Source: Agelaius tricolor (taxonomy: Eukaryota > Chordata > Aves > Passeriformes > Icteridae). Taken from it: a stretch of DNA of 64,000 nucleotides. The DNA is taken from positions 1,054,001-1,118,000 of the forward strand of contig JALJCS010000056.1 of NCBI GenBank assembly GCA_023055355.1, in the 5' to 3' direction. Position 1 is the stretch's first letter. The number at the start of each line of letters is the position of its first letter. Positions 1-8,723 of the stretch are shown here, piece after piece. A program made the translations under genes and the position numbers. The notes under the pieces were generated by a model, which was given only the letters and a program-made list of their open reading frames with translations, had not been told where the DNA came from and did not search any database.

Positions 1-322
1 ATCCCCAAGTGCCAACATCATCACAGGAGATGGAGGACAAGAAGAAGAAAGAAGAAGGACGAGACATGCCCTGATCCCTCCATCTTGTCTCCATAACCCC
101 CCTGTACCAAAAACCTTAAAGTTTATATTTCACCCTCTAAATGTGTCTCTTTTACACCTTGTACTCTAAAGTGATTCTCTTGTCCTCAAACTCTTGTTAC
201 TTCTGTGGATGGATCAAAATCAAGCCACCAAACACTCTTGGCAACATTCCAGGATTTTCGAGACCCCCCAAGGGTTCTCCTGGCATCTCTGGACATCGGG
301 AACGATGTGCTGAGATCCCACA
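1..322 (-). repeat. ERV-A1 3' LTR (partial, window edge)
   Basis: Matches 8806-9127 base for base except at about two positions. On the minus strand it begins TGTGGGATCTC at 322. The rest (TATA box, polyadenylation signal, U5) lies outside the window. Confidence 0.95.
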
Positions 323-1570
323 TCTCCCCCTTCTGTTTGCACCAAGAAGACTTCTTTGGCAACTTGACTCATGACACGTCTCACACACAAAAAGATGCAT
401 GGGACGATGAGCATGAGGACTAAGTATTATTAAAATATAAAATCCCATTTTTAAAAACCCTCTCCATAAGGGAGAAAGATCAAAAAATCCCGCCACATCA
501 TCAATCCATGACCCAGTGATTTCGCCTAATTTCTTTATACTGTCCTTTATATTTTGAATGCTTTCATGAATTGATTTCGAATGATCTGAGAGATTCATGC
601 AGCACATTCCTTCAAACTCTTCACATCCATGTCCATGAGCAAGCAATAGATAATCGATTGCTGCCCTATTTTGAAGAGTTGCCTCTCTCACACTGCTTAT
701 ATCTTTTAACATGTCACTCAAAGCGAGAGAGACTGATTGAGCATGCTTGCTCAACCAACAACCCATGTGGTCCAGTTGAGTCAAGGCCACCCCCGACGCT
801 GTCTGAGGTGAGAAAATTGCTGCTGCAATTCTCCTTGCCTTGTCCCAGGTGTATACTTCATCATCACAGTCTGCACTGTAATGTTGCAAGGACCTTTTCT
901 CTTTGTGTTTTTGCTCTCTCAACACTTTCAAATCTGGTGACAACATTGAAATCCTCCCAATGCTGCATGGACCTCCCTTGGCATTTGCAGGAATGCCGTG
1001 CCAAATTCTGTCCCCACAAATTAAAAACAACCCACGTGGCAATTGCACTGGGACCTGGATTGATCCTTTGGCTGTCGTCACAGTGTGATTACACCAAGCT
1101 GATGCGTTTCTATAATATTCGTGATTTGGTGTGACATCAATGCTCTTGTTTGTCCTTGACACATTCGAATTTTCAAATTTCATGCATAGCTCCATTGTTG
1201 TGGACCCAAAAATCTCCAATTCCTGCGGTTCGGTAGAAGCCACAGGTAAAAGATGTGTCCACGCACACCATTCATTCACAGGATCTTTGATGACCTGCGA
1301 AATCTCCATTGAAGGATGCCCTGGAATTGGCCATTCGCCCACTGGCAACCCAACCATGCATGCTGTGAATGGTTTCCCTGGTTTCGAATGTGTCAGGCAG
1401 ATACTTTCTAAATTTGCTGCCTGGGCTAACGTTTCCCAAACATTTTGTTTTGGCTGACTGACAGGTAGATTTGCTCCATTGCTTAAAGCAACAGATGCAA
1501 GCATGAGCATCATGAAACTCACGACTTCACCCTTATAAAAAACCATTTTCATGCTCCCACTCAAAGCCAC
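197..1570 (-). CDS. env: ERV-A1 envelope (SU-TM), C-terminus frame-shifted
   Basis: Open frame of 457 codons for a retroviral surface/transmembrane glycoprotein. A hydrophobic signal segment spans about residues 10-31. Several N-x-S/T sites lie in SU. A basic KEKR cleavage site is at 223-226. TM has an immunosuppressive-domain-like stretch and a C-x6-CC motif (C316, C323-C324), the covalent SU-TM signature of alpha- and gamma-type envelopes. Compared with ERV-A2 a 2-base deletion near 427-430 shifts the frame in the membrane-spanning segment (about residue 383), so the last ~75 residues are out of frame; the expected tail is still open in another frame down to 220. It starts just after the pol stop and would be made from a spliced RNA. 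The choice among the first ATGs is uncertain. Confidence 0.9.
   Translation of the reverse strand: MALSGSMKMVFYKGEVVSFMMLMLASVALSNGANLPVSQPKQNVWETLAQAANLESICLTHSKPGKPFTACMVGLPVGEWPIPGHPSMEISQVIKDPVNEWCAWTHLLPVASTEPQELEIFGSTTMELCMKFENSNVSRTNKSIDVTPNHEYYRNASAWCNHTVTTAKGSIQVPVQLPRGLFLICGDRIWHGIPANAKGGPCSIGRISMLSPDLKVLREQKHKEKRSLQHYSADCDDEVYTWDKARRIAAAIFSPQTASGVALTQLDHMGCWLSKHAQSVSLALSDMLKDISSVREATLQNRAAIDYLLLAHGHGCEEFEGMCCMNLSDHSKSIHESIQNIKDSIKKLGEITGSWIDDVAGFFDLSPLWRGFLKMGFYILIILSPHAHRPMHLFVCETCHESSCQRSLLGANRRGRCGISAHRSRCPEMPGEPLGGLENPGMLPRVFGGLILIHPQK
323..334 (-). other. ERV-A1 polypurine tract
   Basis: The minus strand reads AGAAGGGGGAGA directly against the first base of the 3' LTR, the expected plus-strand primer. 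In this family the tract also lies inside the env reading frame. Confidence 0.9.
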
Positions 1571-1594
1571 AAAGGAAAAAACCCCCCAAAGTTT

Positions 1595-4333
1595 TTATTC
1601 TTTTTGTTCTCCTTCTGAGTTGTTGTTCACAGCTTGAGTTTCTTCCTCCGTCTGTGTGCTCGTTTCTCTGCTTCCGGGATCTGCGTTCTCCTGCTCTCTC
1701 GTTCGAAATGGCTTCACGTGCCGCACTGACACCCACTTCAGCCCTCGCCCTGTGGAAACACAAGCGAAACCCTTGCCCCAAGTGATTAGTTTGAAAGGAC
1801 CCTCTATTTGTCCTGTCTCTGGGTTTCTGATCAAAACCAAAGGATTCTCCCTTAGTTTTGCCTGAGAGCTGTTTGAAAAATGCCTCACGATTGGTGGATT
1901 GGGTTCAGAAGACGAACTGTTAAGAAAATTCAACACATACAATGCTTTGTTTAACTTCATGTGTGGTGTCGCCTCTGGCTCCCCCCTTTTCTGCCTGTCC
2001 AAAAGGGATTTCAGGGTGTGATGTGTTCTTTCAATGATTGCCTGACCTGTGGGTGAATGTGGAATGCCAAATGTGTGTCTGACACCCCATCTTTTCAGGA
2101 ATCTGTCAAGCACCCTGCCTGTATATGTTGGACCATTATCAGTTTTTATTTCTTGAGGCACACCTAATGATGCAAACGCTTGTAAGAAATGTCGACAAGC
2201 ATGTTCTGCTGTTTCCCCTGCATGTGCTGAAGCAAAGACTGCCCCTGAAAATGTATCTACGGATACATGAACATTTTTGAGTCTCCCAAATGATGGATAT
2301 TTTGTGACATCTGTTTGCCACAGCTGAAGACTTTGCAGTCCTCGTGGATTGACTGCTCCTGTCAAAGCAGGTGGTTGCACGAGCTGACAATCTGGACAAG
2401 CACTAATGATTTCCCTCGCCTGAGTTTTTGTGAGACGAAAGGATTCCATCAGCGCCTGCGCATTCTGATGAAAACATGCATGACTCAGTCTTGCCTGCTC
2501 AAAAATGTCCGGAAGTGTTTGTGAAATGGGCATTGTCAACCTGTCTGCCTGAGCATTCCCTTCCGCTAGAAATCCTGGAAGTGTTGTGTGCGCTCTGATG
2601 TGAGTGATGAAATATTCTTCTTCCCTGCTTTCTAGCACTGCTTTCATGCTCACTAGATAGGAATATAAGACTTCGTTGCTGACTTCTTTCAAGAGCGAAC
2701 CTTCCAATCGTTTGACCACACCTGCAACATATGCAGAGTCCGTGACCAAATTGAGCGGTTGTTGGAACAACTGAAATGCTTGGACAACAGCTGCCAACTC
2801 CACAATTTGTGGAGAGCCTTGAACCGTCTTCACGTCTGATTCCCATTCCCCTGTCGTTGAGTTCATCCATGTGATCACTGACTTGTGTGTCTTTCCTGAG
2901 CCATCAGTGAACACTGTGATCCCGTCCAGAGGTTCTTCACTTATTTTTGGCTTTGCTCTGTAGCATATTTGTGACTGCAACATTCTATGTTGTGGAAAAT
3001 TGATTGTGCAAGCTCCTGGAAAAGCTAACAATGCAATTAACAAATCTTTTGATTTCTGCATCGCCCAATCGAAATAATCTTTCTTCAAAGGCAGATATAT
3101 CTTTGAAAATTCTCGTCCCGCCATTGTCAGCAATCTTGTTCTCCCCTTTATGATGATCTGTGCTCCCATCTCCAAATCTGTCAGAATTGTCTTTGAAGGC
3201 CTATACGGTAAGAAAATCCACTCTATGATTATTAAAGGATCTCTCTGAGATGCGTCCCATTGGAAGATTAAACCATGGAATTGTGCTTTCTTTCCCAACA
3301 CTGCTAACTGGAAAGGCAACGATTCAACGAATCGATGTGCCTGTCTCTTCTGAATGGCATCTGTAACTTTTTCCAACTCCTTCTTTGCTTCTTTTGTGAG
3401 CGTCCTGGGAGATCGAATGTCTGCATCTCCTCTCAAGAGATCAAGCAACGCTGGAATGTCACTGTTTGTGATTCCCAAAATCGACCTCATCCAGTTGATT
3501 TCCCGTAGAAGTTGTTGTAAATCATGTAGATTGTTGACTCTTGTGCTGATTTCCATCTTTTGAGGCCTTATTGTTCTCTCCGAGATTTTCCACCCTAGAT
3601 ATTTCCAAGGCGCGACTTCCTGAATCTTTGAAACACTGATTTCCAGACCTGCCTTTTGCACTTCTGCAATCACACAGTCACGAGCCTTTTGCAGCTCTTG
3701 TTGTGTTGATGCCGCAATGAGCAAATCATCCATATAATGAATGATTCTCACCTTCGGGAATTTCTTCCGTGCTGGTGACAAAGCTCGTGCCATGTACCAT
3801 TGGCAGATTGTCGGCGAGTTTTTCAGACCCTGAGGAAGAACGACCCAATGGTACCGCTGCAGAGGCGTTTCCTTGTTGATACTTGGAACTGAAAAGGCAA
3901 GCCTCGGAGCATCATCCGGATGAAGTGGAATGCTGAAGAAACAGTCCTTGAGGTCAATGACCACAAGCGGCCAATCTCTGGGAATCATCGAAACAGATGG
4001 AAGACCCAGCTGAAGCGGTCCCATGTCTTCGAGGACTTCATTGATCTTCCTGAGATCGTGCAACAGCCTCCATTTGCCTGACAGCTTCTTTTTGATGACA
4101 AACACTGGAGAATTCCAAGGGCTGTTTGTTGGCTTGATGTGTCCCTTCTGCAACTGTTCTTGGACCAGGGTTTTCAATGCACTCAACTTTTTTCGCTCAA
4201 GGGGCCACTGATCCACCCAGACTGGATCATCTGTTTTCCAAGTCAACTTCAATGTGGCGAGTGCCGCAGTGACCCCTACTAAAAATCCACTTCGATCTTC
4301 GTACCCCATTGTGCCAAGAGATCTCGTCCCCAA
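1595..4333 (-). CDS. pol: ERV-A1 Pol: reverse transcriptase, RNase H, integrase (open)
   Basis: Uninterrupted frame of 912 codons. The RT has catalytic Asp at about 127 and 130 and a YMDD box at 200-203. RNase H has acidic residues at D477, E512, D532 and about D597. Integrase has the zinc-binding H618, H622, C646, C649 and the D675, D732, E768 triad, followed by a C-terminal domain with GKGFACVSTGRG. All key residues are present. The first ~15 codons overlap the end of pro; translation would enter by -1 slippage at 4282-4288 rather than from the upstream ATG. ERV-A2 carries the same gene broken. This is class II pol, closest in style to alpha/beta retroviruses. Whether the enzyme is active cannot be told from sequence. 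Confidence 0.95.
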   Translation of the reverse strand: MGTRSLGTMGYEDRSGFLVGVTAALATLKLTWKTDDPVWVDQWPLERKKLSALKTLVQEQLQKGHIKPTNSPWNSPVFVIKKKLSGKWRLLHDLRKINEVLEDMGPLQLGLPSVSMIPRDWPLVVIDLKDCFFSIPLHPDDAPRLAFSVPSINKETPLQRYHWVVLPQGLKNSPTICQWYMARALSPARKKFPKVRIIHYMDDLLIAASTQQELQKARDCVIAEVQKAGLEISVSKIQEVAPWKYLGWKISERTIRPQKMEISTRVNNLHDLQQLLREINWMRSILGITNSDIPALLDLLRGDADIRSPRTLTKEAKKELEKVTDAIQKRQAHRFVESLPFQLAVLGKKAQFHGLIFQWDASQRDPLIIIEWIFLPYRPSKTILTDLEMGAQIIIKGRTRLLTMAGREFSKIYLPLKKDYFDWAMQKSKDLLIALLAFPGACTINFPQHRMLQSQICYRAKPKISEEPLDGITVFTDGSGKTHKSVITWMNSTTGEWESDVKTVQGSPQIVELAAVVQAFQLFQQPLNLVTDSAYVAGVVKRLEGSLLKEVSNEVLYSYLVSMKAVLESREEEYFITHIRAHTTLPGFLAEGNAQADRLTMPISQTLPDIFEQARLSHACFHQNAQALMESFRLTKTQAREIISACPDCQLVQPPALTGAVNPRGLQSLQLWQTDVTKYPSFGRLKNVHVSVDTFSGAVFASAHAGETAEHACRHFLQAFASLGVPQEIKTDNGPTYTGRVLDRFLKRWGVRHTFGIPHSPTGQAIIERTHHTLKSLLDRQKRGEPEATPHMKLNKALYVLNFLNSSSSEPNPPIVRHFSNSSQAKLRENPLVLIRNPETGQIEGPFKLITWGKGFACVSTGRGLKWVSVRHVKPFRTREQENADPGSRETSTQTEEETQAVNNNSEGEQKE

Positions 4334-7300
4334 ACTGTGATTGGCTTCTGCACAACGAAAGGACGAATGATCGCTGTCTTGTTTCCTGGTCCCGTGACAA
4401 CAATGGAATTCTCACTCTGCAGACACAGAGAAACTCCCCCTATGCCTGAGAGAGATCCCAAGGGCGCAATCAAGCTCCAGTTGCGAGGCCAAAAGATGTA
4501 GGATATTACCGTGACATCTGCCCCTGTGTCGAGCATGCCTCTGACTTCTATTGTTCTGTCTCCAGAAGTTAATTGGCATGTGAGCGTGGGTCGATCTCGA
4601 CCTATGTGCTTTACCCATGTGGTATGTATCTCGACATGTTCCCTCAAAGGAAGCCCTTCTTCATCGAAGATTGACATGACTTCAATGGCGTGTGGTGGCA
4701 AAGCAAAAGCTCTCGCGATCTGAGTGTTTTCCGCCACGGTCAATGGTGGACGAAGTGCTTTTGCCAGAACTGTCAGTTCCGTATTTTTATCTGCGGAAAC
4801 AACTGATGGATAAACAATAAGTCCTAGGATTCTGCTCCTATCCTGTCCTATTATTAAGAAATCTTGTTTTTTGTGTGAGTCTCCGCAGATCCCTGTTGGA
4901 ACCTCCGCATGACTTTCATCCAGAAAGCAAATTAATTTGGAAGTTGCCAGTGTGCACTGTGCCCCTGGTGGAAGGAGTTCTAGGTCGCTTGAGAATCGGC
5001 TGAGGAGTTTGCTGAGGGCGTCTGCTTGACGATCCCCGATGATTGTCCTGTTGGTTGTTGTGTCACCGCCATCACTTGTGTCGACGCGCGCTGACGGTTT
5101 GTGGGCGCGCTCCTTCTCCCGTTTCCCGGAAGTGGTAAAGGATTCCCTTCCACGTCTGTCTGGGAAAAACATTCCTTCACAGAGTGTCTTCCTCTTCCAC
5201 ACCGCGCACAAAGCGGCTTTGCAGGCTTTTGTGTCCGGGTTTCTTCTTATCTGTTCTCCCCATTCTCCTTTCAGCTCATCCCTCACGATTGACGCGACGT
5301 GTTGAGGTGTTCCCACTCTGCTGCATGCCTCCACCATCTCTGCCAAGGATGGCCGTCCTGGCATTGCGCTGATGACCCGTTGACAATCCGGGTTGGCATT
5401 GCCGAAAGCTAGACTTTCCATGAGAGGTTGCTTCGCCTCGTCAATCGTCACCTGTCGATCCACAGCTTGCGAGAGTCGATCTATGAAAGATGAGAATGGT
5501 TCTGTGGGACCTTGCCTGACGCATGAGAATGGGACGTCCGGAACTCCCGCCGGAGCAATCTGCAAGATCGCTTTGCGTGCTGCTTCTTTGATGTCATTCA
5601 ACACCCGTCGCGGAAGCCATGCTGCTTGCTCCACTGGATTGTCATCTGGAGGATCTCCTGCCAACTGTGCTTCTGTGAGGTTTGCGTTTGGCCCACCTTG
5701 ATAGCTGGCTCTCAACTCTGTGAGATATCTTCTCCATCTTCTGTCCCAGATAAGACTTTGTGTGTCAGTGAGAATCATTGACACAAGACATCGAATGTCG
5801 AATGGCGTGAAATCATATGTATTGAATGTCCCCTTCAGGAGCTGTTTGAAGTACTGCGAATTCAGACCATTGTTCTGAATGGCCTTTGATAAGTCCTTGA
5901 TCACCTCGTGACCCAGCCTTTCCCACCTTGGATTTTGGCCTTGTGCATCATATGTCACTGGCATTATTATGTCTCCTGATCCTCTGATCAAACCCTTTTC
6001 TTTTGACAATTCATTTCTAATTTCCTTCCAGTCTATTGGTTCTATTGGTTGTTCTTCTTCATCCTCTTCTGGAAACTCCATTGGCCATTGCCTGAACAAT
6101 GGAATCGTGGAGGCTCTTGGTGATCCTTCGCTCCATGTCCTTTGACTTGAGGTCCTCAGTCTTGCTCCTAAATCCGGAAAAGAAACTTGAGGCTCTCTTG
6201 AACGTGTTCTTTTTGCTGCATCAAAAGACTGCAGAAGATTCCTTGCTGCTTCCGCTGCTGAAAGCATCCATGCTGGAATTCCCTCTCTTGCTGTAATGTG
6301 TATCATTTCTTCTTCTTGAGACTGTGCTTCATCTGAACTGTCTTCAACTTCATATGATCCTGAAGTTGATGGAATATTATCCTTTTGTGTTGTTGTTTTT
6401 GTTGTTGTTTTTATTTTCTTTGATGTGGCTTTCTTTTTATAAATTGTTGGAAAAAATTGCTGCATTGTTGCAGTTTGGCCAGCAGGTGATGTGGTGGCGC
6501 TGTCGAGCAGATCCGACGTGTCCTGCAATGTGGTCGTCCCTCCACGAGGTGGCGCTGTCGCCTGCCTGGACAACCTTGATGACGACACAAACTCCATCGG
6601 TCCTCGCTCAGCAGACTGCAACGCTCGCAACCTTGTTTGAGACCGAGTTTGCATGGCTGTTGACTGAGCTGGCATTGAGGGTTGAATATTTGAACGTTTC
6701 TTTTGAGTGGAAGGGGTTTGAACCATAGGGTTTGAGGCTAGAGGCATCAGGCCCAGAGAGGGGGTGGAGCCCCGGGATGTCGAACCCCGAGCGTGACTCC
6801 TCCTTTTCGCCCCAGACATCACAGAGGATTGGACCCGCCCCCGACCTCGCTCCGCCGGCACTTCCCGCGCATGCGTGCCTTCAGGGACGCCCTCTGCCTC
6901 CCCTGTACTGACGTCACTGTCTCCGTCCCGCTCCACCTCCGAAGTCTCCTCCCTATTGTCTGTTCCTGCCCCTCTCTCCTCCTCCTCTGACGCTGTATCC
7001 ACACCCCCCGCCGAAGCGCGCAGCCCCCCCTCCGCGGGTGTCCCCTTTCTCGCAGCGATTCGAGCCGATCTCCGGGTCCAGACTTCCGGGTCTGACGTCA
7101 CCACCGCGCGTCTCCTGCGTCCCCCCACGGCAGCTCTCCGGAGCTCTGCAGCTGCTCCGCCCTTGCCGCCCGTGTCTGACGCTGCCGCGCTGGTTTGAGA
7201 GCTCTCCCCGGCCATTCCCTGAGCTTTGCTCGACCCGCGCGCTCTTGGCACCGCTCCAGAGGAAGCCGCCGCCGCTCTCGGCGTTGCGCTCGCAAAAGCC

Positions 7301-8079
7301 GCACCAGAACCCGTGTCCCCCATCGCCTCCACGCCCCCCCCGCCGGCCGCCGCCGCTTCCGCGCCGCCGCGCCTGCCGCGAGAGAGCGCATCCCCCCTCC
7401 CCGCTTGTTCCCTTTGAACCCCCCTCCCCGACTCCGCCACGTTTTCCACCTCCTCCCCCCCTGATTCCTGCGAATCGGGACGGTACACTCCGGAAGGGTG
7501 ACCTGTCTCCTCAATGTCGCTAGGAGAAAACTTTATTTCATCAGGGAGTGGAATAGTATCATCAGTGTCTGAGTCGGAGTCTGAAGCCCCTGCACTCTCT
7601 GGGGTCTCAGGGTGCTTTAGGGTTTCCTTGGGTTTTCGGGATGGTGGGACTGAAGGCAATGACATTTCTCCTTGTACCCTTTTCTCGGGCACCTTTTCCC
7701 CCGGGCCAATTGAGATCAGAGCCAATTTCTGCTTGGAACCTTGCTCTGGTCCCTCCGCCCCTTTGGGACCTGCAACAACTTGTTGCCTGGCTGACCCCCT
7801 AAATTGAGTCGAGGTCGCCTCTAACATAATTCTTGCTGAGGACAGCAATTTTAAGGCTGTCTTATCCTCATTGATGGCTAGAAAATATAGGTGTCTGTTA
7901 ACTTCTTGCCAAAAGCCTACTTCAAATAACAACCTTGTTTCGGAGTACGGGTAATTACACCGCACCCACAGCAATAATTCTCTAAGCTTTTTCTTTGGGA
8001 TCCCCTTAGTGTGTGTGTCTGCCACGCCCTGTAGGTCGGACAGAATTTCTATTTGTTCCTGGGAAAGTGTACCCCCCAT
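4279..8079 (-). CDS. gag-pro: ERV-A1 Gag-Pro read as one frame (deletion fusion)
   Basis: Open from an ATG at 8079, which I prefer because it is followed by Gly-Gly (myristoylation-like); an in-frame ATG at 8103 lies upstream. Matrix comes first, then an unusually long Ala/Gly/Arg/Glu-rich linker (about 6780-7480, very CpG-rich), a Thr/Lys-rich basic stretch, capsid with a major-homology-like segment near 5490, a degenerate dUTPase-like segment, and aspartic protease with LDTGADVT (Asp codon 4528-4530). In ERV-A2 gag and pro are in different frames joined by slippage. Here about 190 bases of nucleocapsid are missing near 5229-5250; this removes the first zinc knuckle and moves capsid directly into the pro frame. 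Stop at 4279. Confidence 0.9.
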   Translation of the reverse strand: MGGTLSQEQIEILSDLQGVADTHTKGIPKKKLRELLLWVRCNYPYSETRLLFEVGFWQEVNRHLYFLAINEDKTALKLLSSARIMLEATSTQFRGSARQQVVAGPKGAEGPEQGSKQKLALISIGPGEKVPEKRVQGEMSLPSVPPSRKPKETLKHPETPESAGASDSDSDTDDTIPLPDEIKFSPSDIEETGHPSGVYRPDSQESGGEEVENVAESGRGVQREQAGRGDALSRGRRGGAEAAAAGGGGVEAMGDTGSGAAFASATPRAAAASSGAVPRARGSSKAQGMAGESSQTSAAASDTGGKGGAAAELRRAAVGGRRRRAVVTSDPEVWTRRSARIAARKGTPAEGGLRASAGGVDTASEEEERGAGTDNREETSEVERDGDSDVSTGEAEGVPEGTHAREVPAERGRGRVQSSVMSGAKRRSHARGSTSRGSTPSLGLMPLASNPMVQTPSTQKKRSNIQPSMPAQSTAMQTRSQTRLRALQSAERGPMEFVSSSRLSRQATAPPRGGTTTLQDTSDLLDSATTSPAGQTATMQQFFPTIYKKKATSKKIKTTTKTTTQKDNIPSTSGSYEVEDSSDEAQSQEEEMIHITAREGIPAWMLSAAEAARNLLQSFDAAKRTRSREPQVSFPDLGARLRTSSQRTWSEGSPRASTIPLFRQWPMEFPEEDEEEQPIEPIDWKEIRNELSKEKGLIRGSGDIIMPVTYDAQGQNPRWERLGHEVIKDLSKAIQNNGLNSQYFKQLLKGTFNTYDFTPFDIRCLVSMILTDTQSLIWDRRWRRYLTELRASYQGGPNANLTEAQLAGDPPDDNPVEQAAWLPRRVLNDIKEAARKAILQIAPAGVPDVPFSCVRQGPTEPFSSFIDRLSQAVDRQVTIDEAKQPLMESLAFGNANPDCQRVISAMPGRPSLAEMVEACSRVGTPQHVASIVRDELKGEWGEQIRRNPDTKACKAALCAVWKRKTLCEGMFFPDRRGRESFTTSGKREKERAHKPSARVDTSDGGDTTTNRTIIGDRQADALSKLLSRFSSDLELLPPGAQCTLATSKLICFLDESHAEVPTGICGDSHKKQDFLIIGQDRSRILGLIVYPSVVSADKNTELTVLAKALRPPLTVAENTQIARAFALPPHAIEVMSIFDEEGLPLREHVEIHTTWVKHIGRDRPTLTCQLTSGDRTIEVRGMLDTGADVTVISYIFWPRNWSLIAPLGSLSGIGGVSLCLQSENSIVVTGPGNKTAIIRPFVVQKPITVWGRDLLAQWGTKIEVDF
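4282..4288 (-). promoter_or_regulatory. ERV-A1 pro-pol -1 frameshift heptamer
   Basis: The minus strand reads G GAT TTT directly before the pro stop TAG (4279-4281). Slipping back one base enters the pol frame (Gly-Phe-Leu-Val). The heptamer differs only in its last base from the pro-pol site known in mouse mammary tumour virus. The same heptamer is present in ERV-A2 and in the plus-strand ERV-B copy. Confidence 0.85.
4980..5210 (-). pseudogene. ERV-A1 native nucleocapsid tail, out of frame
   Basis: The second zinc knuckle (C-x2-C-x4-H-x4-C, 5169-5210) and the Gln/Thr/Ser-rich Gag C-terminus are preserved in the original gag frame, ending at a stop at 4980. The upstream deletion puts capsid in the other frame, so no continuous Gag reaches this segment. 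ERV-A2 shows the undeleted order: knuckle one, knuckle two, tail. Confidence 0.8.
5121..5127 (-). promoter_or_regulatory. ERV-A1 gag-pro -1 frameshift heptamer
   Basis: The minus strand reads G GGA AAC in the native gag frame, the heptamer known from type D simian retroviruses at gag-pro. A -1 slip gives the pro frame seen in both copies (Gly-Lys-Arg-Glu). It is conserved in ERV-A2. In ERV-A1 it is bypassed by the deletion fusion. Confidence 0.8.
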
Positions 8080-8485
8080 GTTCTTAATTCTTGACCTTCT
8101 CACCGAATTCCTGTCATCAGAGCAGTCCGGAAGCTCCTGGTCTCTGGCCTGCAGGTCACAGGAGATGGATCCGGAGGCGCCTTTCCGATCCGATCCGGGC
8201 TGTTCTGATACGAACTTTCTTCGGCTGAGGTGGAGTGCAATGTCTTCTGTGGCTGCTGCGTTTTCAGACTCTCCTGGCTGCTTTCTGGCTGTTTTCCCAA
8301 GGAGTTATCAGGCTCTCCTGGGAATGAGTCCAACTCGGGAGCTGCCCACTCGGTGCTTCAAGGCTGCCCCTGTGCAAGAGGTGCACAGCAGAGCTCACCG
8401 TGGCTCAGTGAAGGCTGCTGGATGCTGCTGGATTGCCGGTCGCTGCCGAGCTGCTCCCCGGGTCGCCGCCGGGTGCCCACAAGGT

Positions 8486-8503
8486 GCCCACCCAGGGACG
8501 CCA
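8486..8503 (-). other. ERV-A1 primer binding site, tRNA-Asn
   Basis: The minus strand reads TGGCGTCCCTGGGTGGGC, which matches all 18 bases of the complement of the vertebrate tRNA-Asn(GTT) 3' end as I know it. It lies two bases after the 5' LTR. About 400 bases of leader separate it from the gag ATG. Confidence 0.88.
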
Positions 8504-8614
8504 AACGTCGGGTTCGGCTGTCTGTCTCTGCCCCGACACGGGTAGAGTGGTTCTTGGGTGGCACGCGATGCAAAGGACGAGTCTGGACTCTTCAGCTTTT
8601 TGGTCTTCAGGTTG

Positions 8615-8620
8615 TTTATT
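8615..8620 (-). terminator. ERV-A1 LTR polyadenylation signal
   Basis: AATAAA on the minus strand, downstream of the TATA box and before U5, where an LTR poly(A) signal is expected. Confidence 0.75.
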
Positions 8621-8714
8621 ATTTCTTATCTACAAAATTTTTCTGTCTGCCCAACAGAGGTCTGATCTGCAAGCAGTCACAGGCACTCTCTGACCACCCA
8701 CGGGGCGGTCATGT

Positions 8715-8723
8715 CTTTTTATA
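8715..8723 (-). promoter_or_regulatory. ERV-A1 LTR TATA box
   Basis: The minus strand reads TATAAAAAG, about 95 bases upstream of the polyadenylation signal. The same box sits at the matching place in every ERV-A LTR of the window, for example 15508-15516, 41852-41860 and 39366-39374. Confidence 0.8.

Noticed and set aside
571..1134. Plus-strand open frame of 187 codons
   Set aside because: Antisense to env; its residues mirror the reverse complement of TM and SU and match no family.
6793..7523. Several open Pro/Arg/Ser-rich plus-strand frames in the GC-rich block
   Set aside because: They are antisense to the CpG-rich part of ERV-A1 gag, and lack of stops follows from base composition.
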